A model generated the notes under the pieces. It was not told where the DNA came from. It worked only from the letters and a program-made list of their open reading frames with translations, and searched no databases. Shown piece after piece: positions 1 through 7,689 of a DNA stretch of 54,545 nucleotides (the stretch's first letter is position 1; the number at the start of each line of letters is the position of its first letter). Location: positions 42,724 through 97,268 of the forward strand of contig NZ_FQUR01000012.1 of NCBI RefSeq assembly GCF_900129115.1, read 5' to 3'. The stretch comes from Thermoanaerobacter uzonensis DSM 18761 (GTDB lineage Bacteria > Bacillota > Thermoanaerobacteria > Thermoanaerobacterales > Thermoanaerobacteraceae). A program made the translations under genes and the position numbers.

Positions 1-99
1 CCTGCCTTCACCCTCGGTCTTGTTAAGTTTTGTTAACGCTTTGTCACAAGTCGCACCGATTGCAAAATATCCTATTCCCGAAAGTTTGTTTACAATCTG
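1..99. repeat. Right part of the ~265-bp structured intergenic repeat (copy 1, cut by the window edge)
   Basis: This stretch closely matches the last 100 bases of the repeat at 30795-31061: shared segments include CCTCGGTCTTG, AAGTTTTGTT, GCTTTGTCACAAGTCGC, TGCAAAATATC and the terminal GAAAGTTTGT...CTG. The left part lies outside the window. It contains no ORF. The end at base 99 directly abuts a terminator-like hairpin at 101-121, as seen in the other two copies. Confidence 0.85.
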
Positions 100-100
100 A

Positions 101-121
101 AAAGTTCCTAAAAAGGAACTT
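101..121 (-). terminator. Terminator-like hairpin of bofA, at the border of repeat copy 1
   Basis: AAGTTCC and GGAACTT form a 7-bp stem around a short A-rich loop. The bofA stop codon overlaps the hairpin, so it is likely the bofA terminator (minus strand). No strong T-run is seen. It sits exactly at the border of the repeat element. Confidence 0.5.
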
Positions 122-383
122 ATATGACATGGAATAAATATTTAAGAATCAGCAAAATTGCTATACCTGCTATTCCAAAAACTCCTGTAATGAATGAAGT
201 AATTATATTGACAGGCAAGTAAACCCCAAATAGAACACCAAAAAAATTAAAAAATAAAAGCATCACAAAACCCACTAAGGCATTTAATACAAACTTTACC
301 ATCAACCTTAGAGATTTACCTAAAAGCCATAAAATAAAAACTAATATTAAAATAGCAACAATAAACGAAAAAGTCCCTTCCAT
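120..383 (-). CDS. bofA: Pro-sigma-K processing inhibitor BofA family protein
   Basis: Small hydrophobic protein of 87 residues, the size of Bacillus BofA. It has about two to three membrane segments and the family-like C-terminal part (VNIITSFITGVFGIAGIAIL). BofA sits in the forespore outer membrane and holds the SpoIVFB protease inactive until the sigma-K checkpoint. An ATG at 404 exists but has no ribosome binding site. The ATG at 383 is preceded by GAGAGGTGATTA at a sensible distance, so I use it. In many Firmicutes bofA follows recR; here it stands alone, divergent from uppP and next to repeat copy 1. Identification rests on length, hydrophobicity pattern and the C-terminal motif. Confidence 0.8.
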   Translation of the reverse strand: MEGTFSFIVAILILVFILWLLGKSLRLMVKFVLNALVGFVMLLFFNFFGVLFGVYLPVNIITSFITGVFGIAGIAILLILKYLFHVI

Positions 384-533
384 CACCCTGTAATCACCTC
401 TCATATCTTGATTACATTATATCATATTTTGCAAATTAAAAATAAATTAAATTTACATTTTTTTGATTGATTAGTCCTTATTAATCATATAAAATAATAG
501 AGGTTACAAAATTTAAAACAAAGGGGTATGGTA

Positions 534-1343
534 ATGGAACTATTAATCAAAGCTTTTATAATGGGAATCGTGGAAGGGTTAACTGAATTTCTCCCCATCT
601 CCTCTACAGGACATTTAATCATTGTAGGAAGCTTTATTAATTTTACTGGAAAATTTGCTACAATGTTTGAAATCGTCATTCAGTTGGGAGCTATTTTAGC
701 AGTTGTATATTATTACAGGGGAAAAATATTTGCTTCTCTTAAAAATTTAAAACCTGGAGATTGGGGATTTAATTTGTGGTTCAAAATCTTTATAGCTTTT
801 ATACCAGCAGCAGTGATAGGATTATTTACTCACAAATATATTGAAGAGTATTTATTTTCGCCCTTCACTGTAGCAATTGCCCTCATTGTAGGTGCAATAA
901 TGATGATAGTCATAGAAGATACTTTCGGAAAAAGATATAAAATTGATAACATGGACAAAGTAGACACAAAAAAATCTTTCTGGATAGGTATAGCACAAGT
1001 TATGTCGCTTTTCCCTGGAATGTCACGGTCTGCTTCTACTATAATGGGAGGTATGCTTGTAGGTTTATCTGTTAAAGCAGCTGCAGAATTTTCTTTCTTT
1101 TTAGCTATACCTACAATGTTGGCAGCAACAGGCTTTGAGCTTGTCAAAAGTTTTACTGCCATGTCCTTATTGGAATGGGAAGCTCTTGCAGTAGGATTCA
1201 TAATGTCCTTCATAACGGCTTTATTTGTAGTAGATAAATTTTTGTCATACCTCACAAAACATCCTTTAAAACCATTTGCTTATTATAGACTAATTGTAGG
1301 ACTACTTATGTTACTTCTAATATCTGAAAAGATAGTTAAATAA
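534..1343 (+). CDS. uppP: Undecaprenyl-diphosphatase (BacA/UppP)
   Basis: Integral membrane enzyme that dephosphorylates undecaprenyl pyrophosphate so the lipid carrier for peptidoglycan and other wall polymers can be reused; it also gives bacitracin tolerance. Both family signatures are visible: EGLTEFLPISSTGH at residues 14-27, with the catalytic Glu and His, and PGMSRSAST near residue 160, with the catalytic Arg. Length (269 residues) and the many hydrophobic segments fit. An ATG at 528 lies only two bases after AAAGGGG. The ATG at 534 has better spacing and is taken as the start. It is a single gene, ending at a bidirectional terminator. Confidence 0.97.
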   Translation: MELLIKAFIMGIVEGLTEFLPISSTGHLIIVGSFINFTGKFATMFEIVIQLGAILAVVYYYRGKIFASLKNLKPGDWGFNLWFKIFIAFIPAAVIGLFTHKYIEEYLFSPFTVAIALIVGAIMMIVIEDTFGKRYKIDNMDKVDTKKSFWIGIAQVMSLFPGMSRSASTIMGGMLVGLSVKAAAEFSFFLAIPTMLAATGFELVKSFTAMSLLEWEALAVGFIMSFITALFVVDKFLSYLTKHPLKPFAYYRLIVGLLMLLLISEKIVK

Positions 1344-1350
1344 TAAAAGC

Positions 1351-1386
1351 AAAAAAGGGTAGACCCATTTATGGCCTATCCTTTTT
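1351..1386. terminator. Bidirectional terminator between uppP and the macro-domain gene
   Basis: An A-run, then GGGTAGACC pairing with GGCCTATCC (one bulge and GU pairs allowed), then a T-run. The convergent genes end on both sides, and A/T tracts on both flanks let it work for either strand. Confidence 0.8.
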
Positions 1387-1388
1387 AT

Positions 1389-1913
1389 TTATTCCAATTC
1401 CTCATAAGCTTTTGAATATACTTCATAATCTTTATCACTGAAAAGTATAAATCTCACTTCTTTTATATTGCTACCTTCAAGATAATCAGATACTACTCTT
1501 AAAGCTATTTTTGCAGCTCTTTCCACAGGGAAACCATATGCTCCTGTACTTATAGAGGGAAAAGCTATAGTTTTTACATTGTATTCATCCGCCAATTTAA
1601 GGCTTTCTATGTAAGCACTTGCCAATAAATTATCTTCATTATGATTGCCATCTCTCCAAATAGGTCCAACAGCATGAATCACATATTTAGCCTTTAAATT
1701 ACCTGCTCCAGTTATAACCGCATGACCTGTAGGGCATCCTCCTTGTTTTTCTCTTATAATTCTGCACTCCTCAGCAATAGAAGGACCACCTGCTCTATGA
1801 ATCGCTCCGTCTACCCCACCACCTCCAGATAAAGAAGAATTTGCAGCATTCACAATAGCATCTACTTCTTGATCTACAATATTCCCCTTTATTAATTTTA
1901 TCTTTTCTTTCAT
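1389..1913 (-). CDS. Macro-domain protein, probable O-acetyl-ADP-ribose deacetylase
   Basis: A single macro domain of 174 residues fills the protein. Visible landmarks are [16 protein letters not shown] (residues 10-25), the glycine-rich [14 protein letters not shown] (30-43), the Asn and Asp of which line the ADP-ribose pocket, and the STGAYGFP loop near 121-128. This pattern is that of the MacroD/YmdB type, which removes acetyl from O-acetyl-ADP-ribose and can remove ADP-ribose from acidic residues. The physiological substrate cannot be told from sequence. The start ATG follows a GGTGATGA-type binding site. It is downstream of the MFS and glycerophosphodiesterase genes on the same strand with a gap of about 60 bp, so co-transcription is possible. 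Confidence 0.92.
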   Translation of the reverse strand: MKEKIKLIKGNIVDQEVDAIVNAANSSLSGGGGVDGAIHRAGGPSIAEECRIIREKQGGCPTGHAVITGAGNLKAKYVIHAVGPIWRDGNHNEDNLLASAYIESLKLADEYNVKTIAFPSISTGAYGFPVERAAKIALRVVSDYLEGSNIKEVRFILFSDKDYEVYSKAYEELE

Positions 1914-1975
1914 TTCATCACCCTAATTTTAATTTTTATTTACGCTTAAAATTATATCATAAAAAACTGATATTT

Positions 1976-3181
1976 TCACGACATTGTGTTTTCATATTTT
2001 TCACCAATTATCCATAGAAAAGCAAAAGATATAAATAAACATATAGATGCTGCTAAAAATAACTTGTTAAATCCTATAAAATCCATAATAGCTCCAAAAG
2101 AGGAAGGAGTAACTATTGCAGCCAGAGATGAAAAGAAATAATAAAGTCCTGTATATGTCCCTATTTTTTCAGCTGAAGTATAGCTCACTACAAGAGGATA
2201 AGAATTTATTGTAAATAAAGCATTAAACATTCCAGCAAAAGGCATCAAAATTTGGATTGTCCTAAAATCACGTACTATCATAAATATTAAAAATAAAATT
2301 CCTTGTCCAAAAGCTCCAATCATCATAGTTTTTCTTTTCCCTATTTTTGTAGCTATAAATCCAGCAGGTAAAGCAAAAACCAAAAATGCCAAAGCGTAAA
2401 AACCCATTGCAAAAGAAGAAACACTTTCGTCTATCCCTAAAGCTATTTTGCAATACCTTGTGAAAAAAGTTTCAACTGCAGCAAAACCCGCAATTGTCAT
2501 AAAAATTGACAGGAGAGTATAAAAGGGTGCTTTATTTTGATCTTTTACCACAGTTGCAAGGGCCTTTAAAATACTCTGTTTCTCTTTTTTTTCCTCATTA
2601 TTAACTATTTTAGGTTCTTTAATTGTTAAAAATAAAACTATAGGTATAATTAATGATAAAATCCCTGACAAAAAGAAGGGATATGCTTTGTTTATTTTAT
2701 AAAGCTGAGATCCAATAAAAAATATTATTAATGAACCTAATCCTCCCATAAAATTTATGACTCCATTAGCTTTGCTTCTGTGTTCTTCTTCTACAATATC
2801 TGGCATTAAAGCTACCATAGGAGTCCTATACGTAGCTACAACAATGTTAAACAGCAAATCTATAATAAGAAGCGATAAAAGTTTTGTCTGAAGTGGAAGC
2901 AAAGCATATAAAATTCCAGCAAGGGGCATACTAACCAGTATATATGGCATGCGCCTTCCTATTAGCGTTCTTGTGTTATCACTCAAAGCTCCAAAAATAG
3001 GCAGTATAAAAAGGTTAGCAATATTGTCCCAACTCATTACAAACCCAATTAAAGTATTGCTTTTTGTAAAATTGCCAAGAAAAATGGGCATATAAGCGTT
3101 ATAAGCTGCCCAAATCATGGAAATTACCATAAAACCAAGGCCCAAGTTAAATATTTTAAAATAATTCAGACGCAACGACAT
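1976..3181 (-). CDS. MFS transporter, SLC45/sugar-cation symporter-like
   Basis: A 401-residue membrane protein with about 12 hydrophobic segments and the MFS loop motif after TM2 (GALSDNTRTLIGRRMPYI). The pattern NLFILPIFGALSDN followed by GRR and a P in the next helix resembles the SLC45 (sucrose-type) and GPH symporters. Substrate is unknown. The ATG is preceded by GAAGGGAGAATAAT, a good ribosome binding site located inside the end of the upstream gdpD gene. The two genes are one base apart, so they are surely co-transcribed and perhaps translationally coupled. Linkage suggests, but does not prove, transport of a glycerophosphodiester or a product of it. Confidence 0.85.
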   Translation of the reverse strand: MSLRLNYFKIFNLGLGFMVISMIWAAYNAYMPIFLGNFTKSNTLIGFVMSWDNIANLFILPIFGALSDNTRTLIGRRMPYILVSMPLAGILYALLPLQTKLLSLLIIDLLFNIVVATYRTPMVALMPDIVEEEHRSKANGVINFMGGLGSLIIFFIGSQLYKINKAYPFFLSGILSLIIPIVLFLTIKEPKIVNNEEKKEKQSILKALATVVKDQNKAPFYTLLSIFMTIAGFAAVETFFTRYCKIALGIDESVSSFAMGFYALAFLVFALPAGFIATKIGKRKTMMIGAFGQGILFLIFMIVRDFRTIQILMPFAGMFNALFTINSYPLVVSYTSAEKIGTYTGLYYFFSSLAAIVTPSSFGAIMDFIGFNKLFLAASICLFISFAFLWIIGEKYENTMS

Positions 3182-3182
3182 A

Positions 3183-3914
3183 TTATTCTCCCTTCTTTAA
3201 AAGATTTATTAAAGTCTCAGGGTCATTTGTGATAATTCCATCCACTCCCGCCTTTATCATCATTTCCATGTCTTCTTTTCTATCAACAGTCCAAGGAAAC
3301 AACTTTATATTATTTTTCTTACAGCCCTCTACAAGCTCAGGTATTATGTTAAAGTAAAAAGGATGAAGTGAATAAGCTTCCATACGAATTGCCATATGCC
3401 ATGGTTCTACAAGCCCACATTGATAAAGAAGGCCTATTTTAAACTCCGGTGCCATTCTCTTTACATCTCTTAAACTATAATGGTTAAAAGAAGAAATAAC
3501 TATTCTATCCTCAAAGTCATAATCCTCTATCGCTTTGATAAGCTTTTCTTCAATTCCCGGATAAAGCACAATTCCACTTTTTATCTCTATATTTACAATA
3601 AAATTTTTATGTCCAATGAGTTCAAAAACCTCATAAAGAGTTGGTATTCTCTCCCCTGCAAACTTCTTGTCAAATTTTATGCCAGCATCTAGTCTCTTAA
3701 GCTCTTTTAAAGTAAAATCTTTAACAAAGCCAATTCCGTCTGTAGTCCTGTCTACCCTTTCATCGTGAATCACTACTAGTTGTCCATCTTTAGTAAGCTG
3801 CACGTCCAATTCAATACCGTCAGCTCCCATTTCTAAAGCCCTTTTAAAAGATGCTAATGTGTTTTCTGGAGCATTTCTTGAATCTCCTCTATGGGCAATT
3901 ACTAAAGGTTTCAT
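3183..3914 (-). CDS. ugpQ: Glycerophosphodiester phosphodiesterase
   Basis: Cleaves glycerophosphodiesters to sn-glycerol-3-phosphate and an alcohol. The 243-residue protein has the complete GDPD signature: HRGDSRNAPENTLASF (residues 8-23), IELDVQLTKDG (about 35-45), HDERVDRTTDG (about 50-60), and the C-terminal AGVDGIITNDPE. His, Glu and Asp metal and catalytic residues are all in place. There is no signal peptide, so it acts in the cytoplasm, like E. coli UgpQ rather than GlpQ. The start ATG has an ideal GAGGAGG site. It is the first gene of a pair with the MFS transporter. Confidence 0.95.
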   Translation of the reverse strand: MKPLVIAHRGDSRNAPENTLASFKRALEMGADGIELDVQLTKDGQLVVIHDERVDRTTDGIGFVKDFTLKELKRLDAGIKFDKKFAGERIPTLYEVFELIGHKNFIVNIEIKSGIVLYPGIEEKLIKAIEDYDFEDRIVISSFNHYSLRDVKRMAPEFKIGLLYQCGLVEPWHMAIRMEAYSLHPFYFNIIPELVEGCKKNNIKLFPWTVDRKEDMEMMIKAGVDGIITNDPETLINLLKKGE

Positions 3915-3978
3915 AAATATGCCTCCTCACTTTTCAATTACTATACAAATTTTATCACACTTACCTTTAAAAACAAAT

Positions 3979-5667
3979 TCACAAAATTAATTTTGTATAA
4001 TAAGTTTGTTCTTCTTCATGAAGGAAAATTATTATTAAATTTTCTTTTTTAAAATTTGCTGTCACATCGTGTTTAAAAAATTCATAAGTCATTCTCTTTG
4101 ACAATTCAAGACTTGAAAGTCCAACAGCTTGTGGAAGATTTTTCATTAACCAATTTTCATCTTTAAGATACTTTTTAAAAATCTCTTGATCTTTAGTATA
4201 TTTTTCTTTTACACAATCAGGTAAATCTTTGGCAGCATTAAAATACAAAAAATCAAATTTTATAATATCTTTTATTAAATCCTCATCGACATCGAATGTT
4301 TCAATAGAAAATTTATATAAAATATCGTATAAGGCTTTTAATGAATGATTTTTATATAATAGCTCTTTTCCTTTCCAATACTTATAAAATTCAAGATAAA
4401 AGTCAAATGGCTTTTCAAACTTATTCTCCAAATATTCAAGAGTTTTTTTAAATTTGCCGGAATTATAGTATTTGTTCAAAAGAAACGCTATACCCTTTAA
4501 AATAACTAACTCTTGGTAACTAATATCTTTTGTATATAAGACCTCATATGGAGGTTTACTATCATAAACTATTTCAAACTCCCCCACTTTTCTTATTAAA
4601 GGAGTACCTTTTAATACTTTTAAAAATCCCAGCTGTATTTCATCAGGTTTTAAATTATACACATCATCAAAAGCTTTACTAAAAGTCCCAAAGCTATCTT
4701 CAGGAAGTCCCGCTATCAAATCTACATGCAGTTTTATTCCCGCCTCTTTAAGCAGTTTTATTCCTCTCAAGGCCTTTTCAACTGCAGTAATACGAGATAT
4801 CTTTTTTAAGCTATTCTTATTTGTAGTCTGAACTCCTACTTCAAACTGTATTCTTTTTTCCAACCCTTTTAATTCTTCTATAAACTCTTCATCCACAAGC
4901 TCAGGGTTAACTTCGCAGTGAAATACAGTATCTCCACCTATTTTTTTCATAATATTTAAAATTTCTCTTGCTCTCTTTCTATTTGAATTAAAAGACCTAT
5001 CAATAAGTTTTAATATTTTCACATTTTTATCTGCAAACCACTTCAAATCCCTTTCAACTTTTTCAAGGCTTTCATATCTCAATTTATTGTCAATAGAAGA
5101 AAGACAATAGGCACATTTAAAAGGACAACCTCTTGAAGTCTCATAATACACAAGCTTATTGCTCAAATCTTCCTCTTTCTCATAAGATATGGGAACTTCA
5201 TTTAAGTTGACATAATCTTTTTGTGGTTGAATTACTATTTGCCCATCAACCTTATAGCTAATTCCTGCAACTTCTTTTATATCCCTTTTTCCTTCTAACG
5301 CTTCCAATAATTCTTTAAAAGCAATTTCTCCTTCCCCTAAAACTATGTAATCTACAAAGCCTTTTGACAAAAGATTATCTACATCATAAGAAGCCTCAGG
5401 TCCCCCCAAAACCAATATTACTTTCGGAAGTATTTTTTTTATATTTTCAGCCAAATTTAATGCTATTTCTATATTCCATATGTAACAAGATATACCTATT
5501 ACGTCTGGTTCTTTTTCTATAATGCTTTCTAGCATAAAATCTGTATTGTCATTTATAGTAGTCTCAAAAATTTCTATATCATAAAGATGACAAAACTTTC
5601 TTATGTTTCTTATAGCAAGATTTGTATGATAATATTTTGCATTGATTCCCACAAGAAGTGTTTTCAT
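3979..5667 (-). CDS. B12-binding-type radical SAM protein with DUF4080-like C-terminus
   Basis: Three parts are visible in 562 residues: an N-terminal cobalamin-binding-like Rossmann domain (about 1-140, with ISCYIWNIE and GGPEASY), a radical SAM core with C-x3-C-x2-C in CPFKCAYC near residues 183-190, and a C-terminal region of about 180 residues rich in Lys, Tyr and Phe resembling DUF4080. The B12 domain lacks an obvious DxHxxG loop, so cobalamin binding is uncertain. Members of this family are common in clostridia; no substrate is known to me. An upstream in-frame GTG (5682) exists, but GAGAGGGAT sits correctly before the ATG at 5667. Monocistronic; divergent from the M48 peptidase gene. 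Confidence 0.88.
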   Translation of the reverse strand: MKTLLVGINAKYYHTNLAIRNIRKFCHLYDIEIFETTINDNTDFMLESIIEKEPDVIGISCYIWNIEIALNLAENIKKILPKVILVLGGPEASYDVDNLLSKGFVDYIVLGEGEIAFKELLEALEGKRDIKEVAGISYKVDGQIVIQPQKDYVNLNEVPISYEKEEDLSNKLVYYETSRGCPFKCAYCLSSIDNKLRYESLEKVERDLKWFADKNVKILKLIDRSFNSNRKRAREILNIMKKIGGDTVFHCEVNPELVDEEFIEELKGLEKRIQFEVGVQTTNKNSLKKISRITAVEKALRGIKLLKEAGIKLHVDLIAGLPEDSFGTFSKAFDDVYNLKPDEIQLGFLKVLKGTPLIRKVGEFEIVYDSKPPYEVLYTKDISYQELVILKGIAFLLNKYYNSGKFKKTLEYLENKFEKPFDFYLEFYKYWKGKELLYKNHSLKALYDILYKFSIETFDVDEDLIKDIIKFDFLYFNAAKDLPDCVKEKYTKDQEIFKKYLKDENWLMKNLPQAVGLSSLELSKRMTYEFFKHDVTANFKKENLIIIFLHEEEQTYYTKLIL

Positions 5668-5812
5668 TTTTATCCCTCTCACTTACTGCATTTTACAAAT
5701 ATATAATATAAGTATTTATGCAAAAAAGCAAATAATTTTATTTGCACAACTATTTTTCCTTCTAATGAGATATAATATTGTTAGGTAAAACTTTGTGAAA
5801 GGATTGAAGACT

Positions 5813-7045
5813 ATGGCTTTTATAAAATTCAATAAATTGTGGCTGATACTTATATTAATTGCCACAATATTTTCTGCTTTATACCTTTATTATACATTAT
5901 TTCCAGGAAATATACCTCATGAAGTCTACAAATATTTTTCCCCTGCAGAAATATCAAAAGCGCAAGAGTATCACAAAATAAATCGATTGATTTACATAAC
6001 TTCTTTTTTGACAAAAGCAACTTTTTTGTTATGGTTTGTATTTGGGAATAATGCTATCAAGCTTTCATACTATACCGAAAAATTAGCTTTAGGTAAATAC
6101 TATGTGAATGTCTTTTTATATTTCATTGCCTTATGGGTAATTTTAAGGTTAATATCTCTACCCTTTAGCCTTTTAAGCCATTCTGTTCAAGTTGAATGGG
6201 GTTTTTCTGTACAGACAATGGCTTCTTGGTGGAGTGATTATTTTAAAAGTGCGGCTTTAGACTTTGTTTTTTCGTCAATGGGAGTATTGCTCTTATTTGT
6301 AGCTCTAAATAAATGGCCTAATAACTGGTGGGTAAGTGCTGCAGTCTTTTTGACGATAATTATGTTTGTGCAAATTTACGTCTATCCTACCTTTATAGCA
6401 CCTTTATTTAATAAATTTACCCCAATCAAAGACCAAAAAATAATAAACATGGTAAAGGAAATATCAAAAAATGCGGGAATAAAAATAGATAAGATTCAAG
6501 AAATGGATGCAAGTAAAAGGACTACTCTTGCCAATGCCTACTTTTATGGATTTGGAAAGACAAGTAGAATTGTATTGTACGATACATTATTAAAAAATTA
6601 TCCAGAGGACGAAATAAAGGCAGTTATAGCTCATGAAGCAGGTCATTGGAAAGAAAATCACGTATTAAAAAGTATGTTAATAGGCATAGTAGGACTTGTA
6701 ATAGGCCTTTATTTTCTTAATATTTTAATTCACTCAAGCTTATTTCTCCCTTATGGTAAAAGAATGACTACTGCAGTTTTAGCGATGGTATATTTGTTTA
6801 TATTACTTATAAATTTTGACACAAGTCCAATACAGAATTACATATCAAAGCAGATGGAAAAACAAGCAGATTTACTATCTGTAGAATACCTTCACGACAA
6901 AAAACCTGTAATAAAACTTCAGATTGACCTTGCTAAAAAAAGTTTATTGGATGTAGCTCCGCCGCCTTTTATAGAATGGTTTTCTTATTCTCATCCTTCT
7001 ACAATGCATAGGATTAAATTAGTAGAAAAGGCAAATGTAAAATAA
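5813..7045 (+). CDS. M48 family zinc metallopeptidase (Ste24-like)
   Basis: Membrane-embedded zinc protease of 410 residues. The zinc motif HEAGH is at about residues 273-277 (context VIAHEAGHWKENH), and the third ligand Glu lies in EKQADLLSVEYL about 75 residues later. The N-terminal half has several membrane helices and the PTFIAPLFNKFTPI segment typical of the CAAX-protease/Ste24 branch rather than short HtpX. Bacteria lack prenylated CAAX substrates, so a role in membrane-protein quality control is the usual inference. GTG at 5795 is possible, but AAAGGATTG before ATG 5813 fits better. The stop codon touches the left copy of the duplicated terminator around repeat copy 2. Confidence 0.9.
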   Translation: MAFIKFNKLWLILILIATIFSALYLYYTLFPGNIPHEVYKYFSPAEISKAQEYHKINRLIYITSFLTKATFLLWFVFGNNAIKLSYYTEKLALGKYYVNVFLYFIALWVILRLISLPFSLLSHSVQVEWGFSVQTMASWWSDYFKSAALDFVFSSMGVLLLFVALNKWPNNWWVSAAVFLTIIMFVQIYVYPTFIAPLFNKFTPIKDQKIINMVKEISKNAGIKIDKIQEMDASKRTTLANAYFYGFGKTSRIVLYDTLLKNYPEDEIKAVIAHEAGHWKENHVLKSMLIGIVGLVIGLYFLNILIHSSLFLPYGKRMTTAVLAMVYLFILLINFDTSPIQNYISKQMEKQADLLSVEYLHDKKPVIKLQIDLAKKSLLDVAPPPFIEWFSYSHPSTMHRIKLVEKANVK

Positions 7046-7065
7046 GCCACTTGTTTGTATCTTAT
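7041..7065. repeat. Left flanking copy of duplicated terminator hairpin (repeat copy 2)
   Basis: This 25-base sequence matches 7330-7354 at 22 of 25 positions. The three differences fall in the stem and leave mismatches in the hairpin, so this copy looks decayed. It overlaps the stop codon of the M48 gene. Confidence 0.8.
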
Positions 7066-7067
7066 CT

Positions 7068-7328
7068 CAGTTTGTTGACAAAGTTCTATTTTTGTTGGCA
7101 TTTTGCATCGTTTGCTCCGGTGATATCGCAGACTAAACTAGCGCTCGTCCTCGGGCTCAAGCGGGGTTCCGGGCACATTCGTCATCCTTGACTTAGTGCC
7201 CGCCTCCGCCATCCTTGGCTTCGGCCCCGCTTTCGCCTCTCAGCCTCGCTAAGTTTAGTTACTGCTCTATCAAGTCGCTATACTTATGCAAAATGCCAAC
7301 ATATCATAAAGAGTTTGTCTACAGTCTG
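7068..7328. repeat. Structured intergenic repeat, copy 2 (complete, 261 bp)
   Basis: A non-coding, GC-richer element. It begins CAGTTTGTTGACAAAG and ends GTTTGTCTACAGTCTG, an imperfect terminal inverted repeat. Inside, TGTTGGCATTTTGCAT (7093-7108) is perfectly complementary to 7286-7301, AGCGGGG (7160-7166) to CCCCGCT (7225-7231), and GGGCAC (7171-7176) to GTGCCC (7196-7201). Short hairpins GTCA-TCCT-TGAC and GCCA-TCCT-TGGC follow the same loop theme. The corresponding stems in the copy at 30795 have different but still complementary bases. No ORF of note. It accounts for nearly all of the 311-bp gap between the M48 and ferredoxin genes. Confidence 0.9.
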
Positions 7329-7329
7329 A

Positions 7330-7358
7330 AATAAGGCACTTGTTTGTGCCTTATTTTT
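7330..7358. terminator. Intact terminator, right flanking copy at repeat copy 2
   Basis: AATAAGGCAC and GTGCCTTATT pair perfectly around TTGTTT, followed by TTTT. It is the preserved copy of the hairpin duplicated on the other side of the element. It overlaps the ferredoxin 3' end and can serve both convergent genes. Confidence 0.8.
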
Positions 7359-7572
7359 ATGAAGCTTTTTCTCTATCTATAAGTTCAATTGCTCCATGAG
7401 GGCAATATCTCGTACAAACACCACACCCTGTGCACTTTTCTTCATCGATGCTTATGTTTACCCTAAATGACCCTCCAAACGTAACTTTAAAAGCCTTAAA
7501 TCTGCAACTCATGGCTGCTGGACAAAAAGGTGACCTGTCGCATATATTTTCATCGATTCTTGCTACTCTCAT
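7357..7572 (-). CDS. Small ferredoxin-type 4Fe-4S protein
   Basis: A 71-residue iron-sulfur protein. The C-terminal half has one canonical 4Fe-4S motif, CTGCGVCTRYCPHGAIEL (residues 47-64). The N-terminal half has Cys 11, 17 and 23 in CDRSPFCPAAMSC, an atypical spacing resembling the second-cluster half of some dicluster ferredoxins but not a complete CxxCxxC set. It probably transfers electrons; the partner is unknown. It is monocistronic with its own strong promoter, an AT palindrome at the -10/start region and a GC hairpin in the leader, which suggest regulated expression. The ATG is preceded by TGGAGGTAGAATC. Confidence 0.85.
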   Translation of the reverse strand: MRVARIDENICDRSPFCPAAMSCRFKAFKVTFGGSFRVNISIDEEKCTGCGVCTRYCPHGAIELIDREKAS

Positions 7573-7591
7573 GATTCTACCTCCATTAAAA

Positions 7592-7615
7592 ATACTCCCC
7601 CTCTGTTTAGGGGTA
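7592..7615 (-). promoter_or_regulatory. Inverted repeat/hairpin in the ferredoxin leader
   Basis: On the minus strand ATACCCC is followed after about eight bases by GGGG and, after a two-base bulge, GTAT, then a short T-run. It could be an operator with the C4...G4 style of CsoR-type metal sensors, or an RNA hairpin acting as attenuator. Neither reading can be settled here. Confidence 0.4.
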
Positions 7616-7625
7616 TCATGTATAC

Positions 7626-7653
7626 ATTATACACGAAATTTTGTATTTGTCAA
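7626..7653 (-). promoter_or_regulatory. Sigma-A promoter of the ferredoxin gene
   Basis: Minus strand: perfect TTGACA (7648-7653), 16-base spacer, perfect TATAAT (7626-7631). The 10-base palindrome ATGTATACAT (7618-7627) overlaps the end of the -10 box and the likely start site and may be an operator. Confidence 0.8.
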
Positions 7654-7654
7654 C

Positions 7655-7683
7655 ATAAAAAAGGCCGTCCTAAAGACAGCCCC
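7655..7683 (-). terminator. Terminator of the alpha/beta hydrolase gene
   Basis: On the minus strand GGCTGTC pairs with GACGGCC (one GU pair) around a short loop and is followed by six T. It lies just after the hydrolase stop codon. Confidence 0.85.
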
Positions 7684-7689
7684 TTTAAT

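Noticed and set aside
830-1255. 141-codon minus-strand frame inside uppP
   Set aside because: It is the antisense shadow of uppP, with no binding site and no recognisable domain.
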